Source: Desulfovibrio subterraneus (GTDB lineage: Bacteria > Desulfobacterota > Desulfovibrionia > Desulfovibrionales > Desulfovibrionaceae). Taken from it: a stretch of DNA of 64,000 bases. A program made the translations under genes and the position numbers. Below are positions 1 through 10,764 of this stretch, one piece after another (position 1 is the stretch's first letter; every line of letters begins with the position of its first letter). Below the pieces are notes generated by a model. The model was not told the DNA's origin, did no database searches, and was given only the letters and a program-made list of their open reading frames with translations. The stretch lies in the NCBI RefSeq assembly GCF_013340285.1, contig NZ_BLVO01000016.1:609021-673020 (forward strand), given 5' to 3'.

Positions 1-152
1 CGACATTATAAATATGCTGTGCCGGTATCCTTGCTCCACGTCCTGTAGTATTCTTGAAATACTGACGAGCGTATGTGCGCGCGCAGGCTGACATCGGGTC
101 CATAAGGGGGCCCGAGTCCAAGGGGGAGGGAAGGACCACAGGAGGTCGCGAC

Positions 153-497
153 ATGGAAGAGAGAAGAGAATACCCGCGTTATTCGGTCGGGCAGCAATAC
201 TATTGCGAACTCATAAATTCCAAGGGAGAAAGCTATTACGGGCGGGTTGACGATATCAGCCAGTACGGCGCCCGCATTGAATTCTCCAATGAGTATTACC
301 CGGCTGAAGTACAGAACGGCGACAAGGTGTATCTGTACGGATACCGCAGCGGTGCATCGCGCGATGGTGAAAAGCTGGCCGCCAAGGCCGTATGGCGTGA
401 CAAGCAGTGCTACGGTGTGCAGTTCTATACCTCTGTCTATGAATCTGCGGAAAGCCTGATGTCCATGTATCCTGATGCAATGCCGAAGTATTATTAG
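153..497 (+). CDS. PilZ-domain protein
   Basis: A 114-residue protein made of a single PilZ domain, the family that binds cyclic di-GMP and changes motility, adhesion or exopolysaccharide output by protein contact. The two ligand motifs are visible: RxxxR at residues 5-9 (REYPR) and DxSxxG at 34-39 (DISQYG). No signal peptide, membrane segment or output domain is present, so it would be a cytosolic adaptor. I chose the ATG at 153 because GGAGG lies 8 bases upstream and the protein then begins directly at the PilZ motif; an in-frame ATG at 75 lacks both supports. It is monocistronic and ends at a strong terminator. Its partner cannot be deduced from the neighbours. Confidence 0.88.
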   Translation: MEERREYPRYSVGQQYYCELINSKGESYYGRVDDISQYGARIEFSNEYYPAEVQNGDKVYLYGYRSGASRDGEKLAAKAVWRDKQCYGVQFYTSVYESAESLMSMYPDAMPKYY

Positions 498-516
498 CCA
501 ATGGTGAGATAAAAAA

Positions 517-547
517 GCCCCCTGCTTGTCGGCAGGGGGCTTTTCTT
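517..547 (+). terminator. Rho-independent terminator of the PilZ gene
   Basis: A 9-bp GC-rich stem (GCCCCCTGC / GCAGGGGGC) with a 6-base loop is followed by TTTTCTTTT, 19 bases after the stop codon. Confidence 0.92.
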
Positions 548-550
548 TTA

Positions 551-950
551 TCCGGAGCATGGAAGTGTCCGTTATTGTAGCCTGCCGGCATAGCAGCCGG
601 ATGGCGCTGATTATGTGGATGGGATGCGTTTTGCGAAGGACGGTGTGGGGTTGGCGTATGGCCACAGGCACGCAGGCGTGCACAGAGGGCTTGCCCGGAT
701 CATTGCAAAGCGTATGGTGGCTTAAAGCCGGAAGAGTGTTGCGGGCGTTCAGGGTGTCAGCTTGGTCTGTCCGCTCCGTCTGCAAGGTCAGGCTGTCCGA
801 TCGGTCTGTCAGGCCTTTTGGACTGTCAGGTGAGGCTGCTTCGCGGCTTTGTCAGCGCAAAGAGGGCGGGGGAGCAAGTCCGCGCCGCCCCTGCCGTCCG
901 GGTTGTGCATCGGGCAGATTTGAACCTCCAGCATACAGGGAAGAACGATC
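551..950 (+). other. Gene-free stretch with degenerate GTCTGTC/GTCAGG repeats
   Basis: No coding sequence is supported here. An open frame from 526 to 1107 starts inside the terminator and overlaps the dioxygenase gene. From about 765 to 840 the sequence is a loose run of GTCTGTC, GTCCG and GTCAGG units, similar in style to the stretch near 51160-51250. The promoter of the downstream dioxygenase gene presumably lies in this interval, but I see no clear boxes. Confidence 0.5.
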
Positions 951-1763
951 ATGGCAAAGACAGATGCCGCGACAGGCAACAGAGTGCTCTACCTTTCTCA
1001 CGGTGCAGGCCCCATGCCCTTGCTTGGGGATGCCGGACATGCTCAGATGCTCGCCACCCTGCAGCAGGTGGCATCCGCCATGCCGCGTCCCAAATCCATT
1101 GTGCTGATGAGCGCCCACTGGGAAGAGGCGGCTCCCACGGTCACCACGGGTACCAGCCTGCCGCTCATCTATGACTATTACGGATTCCCCGAAGAATCAT
1201 ACGAGATTGCCTATCCCGCACCCGGAGCTCCCGGGCTGGGCAAGGCCTGCCATGCCCTGCTGGCGGCAGAGGGGCTTTCGCCCGTGGCGGACGCTGCGCG
1301 CGGGTATGACCACGGCATGTTCGTTCCGCTCAAGATCATGTATCCGGAGGCGGATATTCCCTGCATTCAGATATCTCTGGTCAAGGGGTTGGATGCAGGC
1401 GTGCATCTGCGCATGGGGCAGGCTCTTGCCGGACTTGCGGACGAAGGCGTGCTGTTTGTCGGCTCCGGTTTTTCGTTCCACAACATGCGGGCTTTCTTTA
1501 TGCAGGATACACCCGCGACACGGGCCATGAACGAAGGGTTTGATGCATGGCTGACGGAAACCTGCTCCGGCGGGAACCTTGCCCCCGAAGAACGGTTGCT
1601 GCGTCTTGCAGGATGGGAAGAAGCGCCCCACGCCCGCTATTGTCATCCCAGAGAAGAGCATCTGCTGCCCCTGCATGTGTGCTGCGGCATAGCGGGCGGA
1701 GCAAAGGCAACGCCTTTCAGTCTTGAGCTGCTAGGCAAGAAAACAAGCATGTTTCTGTGGTAG
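951..1763 (+). CDS. LigB-family class III extradiol dioxygenase (DODA-type)
   Basis: A 270-residue protein of the LigB superfamily, related to 4,5-DOPA dioxygenase (YgiD/DODA), which opens catechol-type rings with a non-haem metal. Expected conserved sites are present: SHG with H17, SAHWE with H56, YDHGMFVPL with H121, GSGFSFHN with H177 and the late REEHLLPLH block with H236 and H241. The length equals the family norm (about 260-270). Family members in anaerobes often have no known substrate, so an oxygen-dependent role in a sulfate reducer is doubtful and may reflect oxygen-stress chemistry or another substrate. It stands alone and converges on the MerR gene across a shared terminator. Confidence 0.85.
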   Translation: MAKTDAATGNRVLYLSHGAGPMPLLGDAGHAQMLATLQQVASAMPRPKSIVLMSAHWEEAAPTVTTGTSLPLIYDYYGFPEESYEIAYPAPGAPGLGKACHALLAAEGLSPVADAARGYDHGMFVPLKIMYPEADIPCIQISLVKGLDAGVHLRMGQALAGLADEGVLFVGSGFSFHNMRAFFMQDTPATRAMNEGFDAWLTETCSGGNLAPEERLLRLAGWEEAPHARYCHPREEHLLPLHVCCGIAGGAKATPFSLELLGKKTSMFLW

Positions 1764-1800
1764 TGCGCCGCAAGGCGTAGCAGACAGATATAACAAAAGA

Positions 1801-1836
1801 AAAGCGGGAGGTCGGACTGATCCGGTCTCCCGCTTT
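1801..1836. terminator. Bidirectional terminator between convergent genes
   Basis: AAAGCGGGAG pairs with CTCCCGCTTT around a further imperfect inner stem. A-tract and T-tract flank both sides, so it can end transcription of the dioxygenase gene (plus) and the MerR gene (minus). Confidence 0.85.
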
Positions 1837-1875
1837 GTGTATTTGCCGTGCAAGCCCCTGCAGGCTTGTATCGCG

Positions 1876-2727
1876 TCAGCTCGTGGCCCCCTGACGGGCG
1901 GCCCGAATAAGTATCTCCGTTACGAACTGGCTGGAGTTTCGGGTCGTCCAGTAGTCGGTCACGTAACGTTCGTACGTCTCTTCGCCGAGAATATAGCCGC
2001 ATTTGGCAGCCCAGCGGCACATCTTGGCATAGGTTTCGTGAATGGTTTCGTGCGGGCCGATGTGGTAGCACGAGGCCATCAGGCACCCCCCAAGCTTTGT
2101 TCTGGCTTCTTCCGGCGCAGGCATAAGCGTTTTCTGCAGAATGCGTATGCCCTGCGGCTTATCCTGCATTCTGAGCTTGAGCGATGAAAAATTCAGTATT
2201 ACGGGACCGGTGATCTCGTTCTGGCAGCTCTCTACGTAGTTGGTCCAGTCAATGTTGATGATGGAGCCTTCAATGTCGTTCTCAAACGTCTGATCCTGAT
2301 ACATGTAGTCGCTGGCTTCGACATACTTGATGGAAACTTCGCGTATGTCGTTTTCAATGACCATCTCCGCTTCGGAAACAAGATCGTACCAGTCCTTCAC
2401 GGATTCATACTTTCTGCGGATTTCTTCCTGCTGCTGTTCCAGCTCACTGATCTTGGACGTGAAGGAATTCTTGATGGCTTTATAAACATTGGAGGGCGAC
2501 TTGCCTTCGATGAAGTCGCGCATCTCTTCGAGCTTGAAGCCCATCTGCTTGTAATATTTGATAACAGGCACTGCCAGCAGAGACTGGTAGGTGTAGTAGC
2601 GGTAGTTGTTATAATCCTGCCGCTGGGAAGTGATTATTCCGATGTTATCGTAGTAACGCAGTGCCTTTTTGGAAATGTTGCAGATATGGCTGACATCCCC
2701 GATAGAGTACTTGGCCTTACTCTTCAT
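1876..2727 (-). CDS. MerR-family regulator, probable activator of the choline BMC locus
   Basis: 283 residues. An N-terminal MerR winged helix-turn-helix (about residues 7-75; motif YSIGDV then KALRYYDNIGI) is followed by a long coiled-coil helix (about 80-130) and a C-terminal effector domain of the GyrI/AraC-binding type. MerR proteins activate promoters with overlong 19-20 bp spacers by twisting the DNA; two such promoters with matching dyads lie at 4437-4467 and 4810-4841, at the head of the transporter and BMC operons. The start at 2727 follows ACGAGG; a longer frame to 2808 has no ribosome site and precedes the HTH. The ligand is not shown by sequence; choline or a product such as acetaldehyde is inference. 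Confidence 0.87.
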   Translation of the reverse strand: MKSKAKYSIGDVSHICNISKKALRYYDNIGIITSQRQDYNNYRYYTYQSLLAVPVIKYYKQMGFKLEEMRDFIEGKSPSNVYKAIKNSFTSKISELEQQQEEIRRKYESVKDWYDLVSEAEMVIENDIREVSIKYVEASDYMYQDQTFENDIEGSIINIDWTNYVESCQNEITGPVILNFSSLKLRMQDKPQGIRILQKTLMPAPEEARTKLGGCLMASCYHIGPHETIHETYAKMCRWAAKCGYILGEETYERYVTDYWTTRNSSQFVTEILIRAARQGATS

Positions 2728-2932
2728 GGTGAACCTCGTCTCGTGTTGCGCTCGCCCGATGCCGTCCGCCCGCGTCCCTCGCCGGACTCTCTGCTGCATG
2801 TCTTTCAAATGCAGGATGAACCCGTCGCGGAGTCATGAACAGCAATCGGCTGCAAAATCCCGGAACGCCCCTCGAAAAGTTAAGATGTCTTTATGTTGAA
2901 AGGCGTTATGCCTTTGCTGCACTGCCCGTTTT

Positions 2933-2972
2933 TTAAAAAAAAGAGGGCCCCCCGGCAGCAGGCAGCCCTCTT
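2933..2972 (-). terminator. Terminator of the minus-strand transporter operon
   Basis: Read on the minus strand, AAGAGGGC pairs with GCCCTCTT and is followed by a run of T residues. It lies just after the stop of the 88-residue gene. Confidence 0.88.
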
Positions 2973-2994
2973 ATATAGGTATCGCGCCTTACAA

Positions 2995-3261
2995 TCAATC
3001 CTTGATGTAGCGGTTGATTGTGGCAGCGCCTTCTTCATGCGCTCTGTAATAGACGCGAAGCTCGTCGGCAGGGTCCATGTCGAAGCGGGCTTCTTCGAGC
3101 AGGCCGTTGGCTTCTGCGGTCATCAGGGCGTTGATGATGGAAGGCTTCTTGAAAGCCTGAAAGTGACCGTACTGATCCTTGAGGGCGGCCATCACGTCGT
3201 CTGCGCAGGCTTCCCCTACCTTGGTGAAGTGCTTCAGAATTGCATAGTTAAGCGGCTGCAT
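2995..3261 (-). CDS. Small winged-helix-like protein of the choline BMC locus
   Basis: An 88-residue protein I do not recognise by name. Its pattern (ILKHFTKVGEACADDVMAAL, then KKPSIINALMTAEANGLLEE, then a charged hairpin and a closing helix) resembles a compact winged helix: two helices, a recognition-like helix and a beta wing. It could be a second regulator or a protein-binding module. It lies 11 bases downstream of the DMT transporter gene, almost certainly in the same transcript, and is followed by a terminator. No cysteine clusters, signal peptide or membrane segments. Seen: the ORF with good codon structure and ribosome site. Inferred: the fold. Confidence 0.7.
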   Translation of the reverse strand: MQPLNYAILKHFTKVGEACADDVMAALKDQYGHFQAFKKPSIINALMTAEANGLLEEARFDMDPADELRVYYRAHEEGAATINRYIKD

Positions 3262-3272
3262 GCTGTATTCTC

Positions 3273-4346
3273 CTACTTCTTCTTGAGCAGATCAAAGGGG
3301 TTCATGGCGATAGTGAAGATGCCCATTACCATGACGACTGCGGCAGCCCATGCGATGGGGGGCATGGACCAGCCGTCCATACCGAAGGCGAGGCCGAGCA
3401 CTATCCAGCAGCAGAAGGGACCCCAGAAAGAGAAAGTGCCGTTGCAGGACATGCCGAGCGCGGCGCCGCACATGGCGTTGCCCTTGTACCAGAACATGAA
3501 GGTAAGGTAGGCGCTCAGGCCGGCAAGAACGAACCAGGGCATGGCTTCAGCATCGGTGAAGGAGGTCATGACCATGTCAAAGGCGTTAACGCCGGAGATC
3601 ATGCTGAAGAGGGGTACCAGAATGATCAGGTTGGAAATACCGGAGGTCACCTGACGGATGGTAATGCCGATTTCGGGGTCGATCATGGAGGTGCCGTAAC
3701 CGCAGACGCAGCCTTCAATACCCCAGCACAGGGCGGCAATAAAGCCGAAGAGCAGGCCCACAACCAGACCGTCCGGTACTTCGTCACCAAGGCCGGTGCT
3801 GCCGATCATGAAGCTTGCAAGGAAGCAGATGGCAATACCGAGCAGCATGCGGCTGTTCAGGTGCTGCTTGAAAAGGAAGCGGCCGAGAATGGCGCCGATG
3901 GCGGGGCAGAGCGCGCTGATCGGCACAACAATGGAACCGGCCTTCTGCAGGCCCACAACATATGCGGTGCTGGCGAGGGGGCCGCCGATGATGGCAGCGG
4001 CAACCATGACAAGGCCGGGCTTGGTCTTGATGCAGCGTACAAAGTCGCCGAAACGGCCGCGTGCCGAGGCAATGCTCATGGCCCAGACGGCGCTGCAGCT
4101 GTCGGTGGTGGCGGCGCCGAGGGCGCTCAGCAGGTACATGACAGCAAAGGCGGAAAGGCCGGAGTTTTCGCCGTACCACTGCAGCCATACACCCTTGGAC
4201 ATGCCCAGAGTCATGAATGCGGTATAGAAACCGTAGAGCAGGCCGGAAAGCAGGGCGATGACTATGCCCTTGCGTTTGAAATCGGTGGCCAGTTTGGTCT
4301 TGGCAGCAATGGCTGCCGGGTTAGGTAACACTAAAGTTTGCCCCAT
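3273..4346 (-). CDS. DMT-superfamily (EamA-like) transporter, candidate choline or product carrier
   Basis: 357 residues with about ten hydrophobic segments spread evenly through the chain, in two repeat halves typical of drug/metabolite transporters. The start at 4346 (MGQTLVL) follows AAGGAG; the longer frame to 4409 adds an unsupported leader. The gene is first in the minus-strand operon driven by a MerR-type promoter at 4437-4467 that mirrors the BMC promoter, so it should be induced together with choline degradation. Import of choline or export of trimethylamine would both fit; sequence alone does not decide. Rhamnose-proton symporter (RhaT-like) members belong to the same superfamily, but nothing here suggests sugar metabolism. 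Confidence 0.8.
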   Translation of the reverse strand: MGQTLVLPNPAAIAAKTKLATDFKRKGIVIALLSGLLYGFYTAFMTLGMSKGVWLQWYGENSGLSAFAVMYLLSALGAATTDSCSAVWAMSIASARGRFGDFVRCIKTKPGLVMVAAAIIGGPLASTAYVVGLQKAGSIVVPISALCPAIGAILGRFLFKQHLNSRMLLGIAICFLASFMIGSTGLGDEVPDGLVVGLLFGFIAALCWGIEGCVCGYGTSMIDPEIGITIRQVTSGISNLIILVPLFSMISGVNAFDMVMTSFTDAEAMPWFVLAGLSAYLTFMFWYKGNAMCGAALGMSCNGTFSFWGPFCCWIVLGLAFGMDGWSMPPIAWAAAVVMVMGIFTIAMNPFDLLKKK

Positions 4347-4436
4347 GTTCGTCTCCTTGCGCCTGTAGGTAGTTTCGGGTCTACCAAATTTATGTGTGTT
4401 ATAGCCCACTTGTGCACGTAGGGTTTTCCAATTATT

Positions 4437-4467
4437 GTGATAGCATTCCCCTTAAGGGGAAGGTCAA
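4437..4467 (-). promoter_or_regulatory. MerR-type promoter of the transporter operon
   Basis: On the minus strand, a -35 box TTGACC (4467-4462) and a -10 box TATCAC (4442-4437) are separated by 19 bp. The spacer holds the perfect 16-bp palindrome TTCCCCTTAAGGGGAA (4446-4461). Overlong spacers with a central dyad are the signature of MerR-activated promoters. Confidence 0.82.
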
Positions 4468-4668
4468 TGGGGAATTGTAAGGCAGGGCTAAAGTGATGCT
4501 TCAAAAACCGATAGGAGTTTCCTGTAACCTTACATTTTTGCTTCAACGGCGCTCGCTTGAGGGCTGCCAACGAAATTTCGAGATTGTGAAAAAAATTTTT
4601 TGAGAGAGCCACCGTTTGAGCGCACAAGCCGTAAAAACGGCCCTCTGCAGGCATCTTTCTTTCCGTAT

Positions 4669-4692
4669 AGGGGCAGTTATGCCCCCTTTTTT
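4669..4692 (+). terminator. Orphan plus-strand terminator between the divergent promoters
   Basis: GGGGCA-GTTA-TGCCCC followed by eight T residues. No gene precedes it on the plus strand. Upstream lie small hairpins (for example GCCGTAAAAACGGC at 4629-4642), so the stretch from about 4470 to 4692 could encode a small RNA, or the terminator may insulate the BMC promoter from upstream transcription. Confidence 0.65.
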
Positions 4693-4809
4693 TTGCGAAA
4701 AAGCTGGCCTCCGCAGCGCTTGCGAATAATTTCCCATAAAAATTTCAGGGAAAATTTCCAGCTATACCGCCACCAAAGAGCATGAATGCTGTTTTTTTGA
4801 AAAAGCCTG

Positions 4810-4841
4810 TTGACTTTCCCCTATGGGGGAAGGGCTACGCT
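4810..4841 (+). promoter_or_regulatory. MerR-type promoter of the choline BMC operon
   Basis: A -35 box TTGACT (4810-4815) and a -10-like box TACGCT (4836-4841) are 20 bp apart. The spacer carries the dyad TTCCCCTATGGGGGAA (4816-4831), nearly the same as the palindrome in the divergent transporter promoter. The first BMC gene starts about 85 bases downstream. Confidence 0.82.
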
Positions 4842-4926
4842 TTACTCACGATGGGCAGGAGTAGGCCCGAAGGAGATGCCTCATCCCGAGGCGCAAAAGA
4901 ACAGCTAAGCACTGAGGTGGTAGCGG

Positions 4927-5553
4927 ATGGGTGAATTCAAAAGATATTACGGCGAAGAGGCGCTTGGGCTCATTGAGACCCTCGGAATGGTTCCGGCGAT
5001 CAACGGCGCGGACAAGATGCTCAAGGCCGCCAACGTTGAACTCATTTCTTATGAAAACGTGGGCTCCACGCTGGTCACCGTCATGGTGAAGGGCGATGTT
5101 GCCGCAGTTCAGGCTGCAGTGGACGCAGGCAAGGTGGCCGCTTCCGAAATCGGCAAGCTCACCGCATACAATGTCATGCCCCGCCCCATCCGTCCCGTGG
5201 GCGAAATCGTATCCGTTCACGGTATCGAAGACGAATCCCTGGAATCCAACGGTGCACGTCCCCGCGCCATGGGCCTGATCGAAACCTTCGGCATCGTATA
5301 TGTGCTTGAAGCTGCGGACGCAATGCTCAAGACCGCAGACGTTGAACTCATCGGCTACGAAAACGTTGCCTCCGGGTACATCTCCGTCATGGTTCAGGGC
5401 GACGTTGCCGCATGCAAGTCTGCCGTTGAAGCCGGTGTGAAGGCTGTAGAGGCCATGGGTGCCAACGTATACAGCTCACTCGTCATCCCCACCCCCCATC
5501 CTGACGTGGCACGCATCACCAAGCGCTACAGACTGGAAAACCTGCTTCCCTAA
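4927..5553 (+). CDS. Tandem-domain BMC shell protein (BMC-T)
   Basis: 208 residues with two fused Pfam00936-type BMC domains: residues about 12-95 (ALGLIETLGMVPAINGADKM) and about 113-200 (AMGLIETFGIVYVLEAADAM). Such proteins form trimers that look like hexamers and occupy shell facets, often with larger or gated pores. The link between the domains (about 96-112) is long and acidic. It lacks the Cys-Pro-Gly pore cysteine that marks PduT-type trimers, so it differs from the two other BMC-T proteins of this locus. First gene of the plus-strand operon, 85 bases after the MerR-type promoter, which is consistent with an early, abundant shell component. Confidence 0.92.
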   Translation: MGEFKRYYGEEALGLIETLGMVPAINGADKMLKAANVELISYENVGSTLVTVMVKGDVAAVQAAVDAGKVAASEIGKLTAYNVMPRPIRPVGEIVSVHGIEDESLESNGARPRAMGLIETFGIVYVLEAADAMLKTADVELIGYENVASGYISVMVQGDVAACKSAVEAGVKAVEAMGANVYSSLVIPTPHPDVARITKRYRLENLLP

Positions 5554-5657
5554 CGGACAAACGAGGCAGTGAGGACTGCCGGATTTGAAGAAGGCATTCC
5601 CGCATTGCCGCTTCAAAGCCGGAACAGAGGAATCCGAAGGCCAAGGGGTACACGATA

Positions 5658-7160
5658 ATGATAGTCGACAACGATCTGCTCTCCATCCAGCAAGCCAGAA
5701 TTCTGGCGGAAAACGCCAAGATGGCTCAGCGTGCACTTGCCACCTTTACGCAGGAGCAGCTGGACGGGATTGTGGAAAGCATTGCGGACGCCGTGGAACA
5801 CCACGCGGACGCGCTCGCCGTCATGTCCCGCGAAGAAACTGACTACGGCAGATGGCAGGACAAGCAGCTCAAGATACGCTTTGTCTGCGGCCATATCCGT
5901 CAGCAGCTTCGCGGCATGCGTTGCATCGGCATTATCGGCGAAGACCGCGACAGGCACCTCATGGATGTGGGTGTTCCCGTCGGGGTGATCGTGGCCTTGT
6001 GTCCTTCCACCAGCCCCGTCTCCACTGCCATTTATACTACGCTTATTGCCATCAAGTCCGGCAACGCCGTCATCTTCTCGCCCCATCCGCGGGCTTCGAA
6101 GTCCATGACCAGAGTGCTGGATATCATGATCGAGGCTGCACAGTCGCACGGACTGCCGGAAGGCTGCCTTTCCTATCTGGAAACGGTGACCAAGACCGGC
6201 ACTGAGGAGCTGATGAACCATGCGGCCACTTCCCTCATCATGATCTCGGGTGTTCCGGGCATGCTCAAGGCTGCACACGCCGCGGGCAAGCCGGTCATCT
6301 TTGGCGGCACGGGCAATGGTCCGGCTTTCATCGAACGCACTGCAGATATCCGTCAGGCCGTGCGCGATATCATCCGGAGCAAGACATTTGATAACGGGAT
6401 AGCCCCCGGCGCGGAGCAATCCATTGTTGTCGACTCCTGCATCGCACAGGAAGTGCGGCGTGTTCTGCAGGAGTGCGGCGCCTATTTCATGACGGAAGAA
6501 GAATCGCTGCGACTCGGCGAACTGTTCTTCTGTCCTGACGGCCGCCGCAGAACGGGCATGGTCGGCGTTTCTGCCGCAGCCCTCGCCCGCAAGGCGGGCA
6601 TTACCGCACCCAGGGACGTTACCGTTCTGGTTGCGGAGCGCAAATACGTTTCTGAAGCAGATCCCTATTCAAGGGAACTGCTTTCCCCTGTTCTTGCCTT
6701 CTACGTGGAAGACGACTGGATGCACGCCTGCGAAAAATGCATCGAGCTGCTTCTCCACGAACGTAACGCCCACACCCTTGTCATCCACTCGGGCGACGCA
6801 GAGGTTATCCGCCAGTTCGCGCTGAAAAAGCCCGTTGGCAGAATGCTGGTCAATACGCCCGGCACCCTCGGCGGCATGGGAGCAACGACCAATCTCTTCC
6901 CCTCAATGATTCTGGGCAGCGGCTCTGCCGGATTCGGCATCACCTCTGACAACGTGTCGCCGCTCAATTTCATCTACACGCGCAAGGTCGGTTACGGCGA
7001 AAAATACATGGACGGCATGGCCGCAGCCGCTTCGGAAACGGAGCAGCCCCGCAAGGAAAACGGCATGCCCGATGAACATAGCAATACAAGCACGATGCAG
7101 ACAATACAGCAGATCTTGGCAGAGGCGATCAAGGTCATGAACGGTTCTGCAGACAGATAA
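5658..7160 (+). CDS. EutE/PduP-type aldehyde dehydrogenase homologue lacking the catalytic cysteine
   Basis: 500 residues, full-length CoA-acylating aldehyde dehydrogenase fold. Compared with the paralogue at 11492-12934, the block FDNGTVCASEQ is here FDNGIAPGAEQ, so the nucleophilic cysteine is Pro250. The rest of the fold, including the PVGVI and SGNAVIF nucleotide-site segments, is kept, and the frame is intact, so this is not simple decay. A C-terminal amphipathic segment (about residues 479-497, MQTIQQILAEAIKVM) after a polar linker looks like an encapsulation peptide. It may be a structural scaffold, a pseudoenzyme partner of the active enzyme, or carry another activity. It sits directly before cutC, 15 bases apart. 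Confidence 0.9.
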   Translation: MIVDNDLLSIQQARILAENAKMAQRALATFTQEQLDGIVESIADAVEHHADALAVMSREETDYGRWQDKQLKIRFVCGHIRQQLRGMRCIGIIGEDRDRHLMDVGVPVGVIVALCPSTSPVSTAIYTTLIAIKSGNAVIFSPHPRASKSMTRVLDIMIEAAQSHGLPEGCLSYLETVTKTGTEELMNHAATSLIMISGVPGMLKAAHAAGKPVIFGGTGNGPAFIERTADIRQAVRDIIRSKTFDNGIAPGAEQSIVVDSCIAQEVRRVLQECGAYFMTEEESLRLGELFFCPDGRRRTGMVGVSAAALARKAGITAPRDVTVLVAERKYVSEADPYSRELLSPVLAFYVEDDWMHACEKCIELLLHERNAHTLVIHSGDAEVIRQFALKKPVGRMLVNTPGTLGGMGATTNLFPSMILGSGSAGFGITSDNVSPLNFIYTRKVGYGEKYMDGMAAAASETEQPRKENGMPDEHSNTSTMQTIQQILAEAIKVMNGSADR

Positions 7161-7175
7161 ATGGAGGAAGCATAA

Positions 7176-9716
<2,541 letters not shown>

Positions 9717-9796
9717 CCCGTCGACTGCATACTGATTGAATAAACCCTTCGGGATTCGAACTACCGCAAGCAACCGGAAACACCAGAGGCAAGACC

Positions 9797-10726
9797 GTGA
9801 TCGAAAGAAAAGCTCTTATCTTCAACATACAGAAATACAACATGTATGACGGTCCCGGCGTGCGCACCCTGGTGTTTTTCAAGGGATGCCCCCTGCGTTG
9901 CAAGTGGTGCTCGAATCCTGAAGGGCAGCTCAGGCAGTATCAGGTGCTCTACAAGAAGAACAGCTGCGTGAACTGCGGCGCATGCGCACAGGTCTGCCCT
10001 GCAGGCGTGCACTGCATGACCGCAGGCAACAAGCACGAGATTGATGAAAAGGCCGAATGCATTGGCTGCCGCGAGTGCGAGCAGGTCTGCCCCGCCACGG
10101 CACTGGCCATTGCAGGAGAAAGCAAGACCATCTCCGAGCTTGTGGAGATCATTGAGGAAGACCGACCCTTCTACGAGGTTTCCGGCGGCGGCGTCACCCT
10201 TGGCGGCGGCGAAGTGCTCATGCAGCCCGAAGCGGCAACCAGCCTGCTCATGGCCTGCAAGCAGCGCGGCATCAACACCGCCATGGAAACCTGCGGCTAC
10301 GCACGCCCCGAAGTGATCATGAAGGTGGCCGAATACACCGACCTGTTCCTCTTCGACATCAAGCACATGGATTCCGACAAGCACTACGAGCTTACCGGTG
10401 TGCGTAACGAGTGGATTCTGAACAACCTTATCTGTCTGCTCGAAAACAGGAACAACGTGAAGATCAGGGTGCCTTTGATGCGGGGCGTGAACGACAGCGA
10501 AGAAGACATCGCCCGTATGATCGAGTTTTTGAAGCCGTATCAGGATTACAAGAATTTCAAGGGAATAGATCTGTTGCCTTACCACAAGATGGGCGTGAAC
10601 AAGTACACCCAGCTGCGATGGGAATACCCCATGGAAGGCAAGCCGGACCTGAGCGACGAGGAACTCGCGCGCATTGAAGGGGCAATCCGGAAGTATGACT
10701 TCCCGGTCGCCGTTATCCGGCATTGA
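9797..10726 (+). CDS. cutD: CutC-activating radical SAM enzyme
   Basis: 309 residues. Generates the glycyl radical on CutC using S-adenosylmethionine and an iron-sulfur cluster. The radical SAM motif CxxxCxxC is C31-C35-C38, within DGPGVRTLVFFKGCPLRCKW. A ferredoxin-like insert with two four-cysteine clusters follows (CVNCGACAQVCP and CIGCRECEQVCP, about residues 52-92), as in other glycyl-radical activases. The glycine-rich GGGVTLGGGE stretch belongs to the SAM site. Start is GTG 9797 with AGAGG upstream; the position right after cutC assigns the partner. Confidence 0.96.
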   Translation: MIERKALIFNIQKYNMYDGPGVRTLVFFKGCPLRCKWCSNPEGQLRQYQVLYKKNSCVNCGACAQVCPAGVHCMTAGNKHEIDEKAECIGCRECEQVCPATALAIAGESKTISELVEIIEEDRPFYEVSGGGVTLGGGEVLMQPEAATSLLMACKQRGINTAMETCGYARPEVIMKVAEYTDLFLFDIKHMDSDKHYELTGVRNEWILNNLICLLENRNNVKIRVPLMRGVNDSEEDIARMIEFLKPYQDYKNFKGIDLLPYHKMGVNKYTQLRWEYPMEGKPDLSDEELARIEGAIRKYDFPVAVIRH

Positions 10727-10764
10727 TGGAAACGCACGCACCGTTGTGAGTGAGGAGAAAACGC

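Noticed and set aside
526-1107. A 193-codon plus-strand frame between the PilZ and dioxygenase genes
   Set aside because: It begins within the terminator, is Arg/Ser/Cys-rich and overlaps the start of the dioxygenase in another frame.
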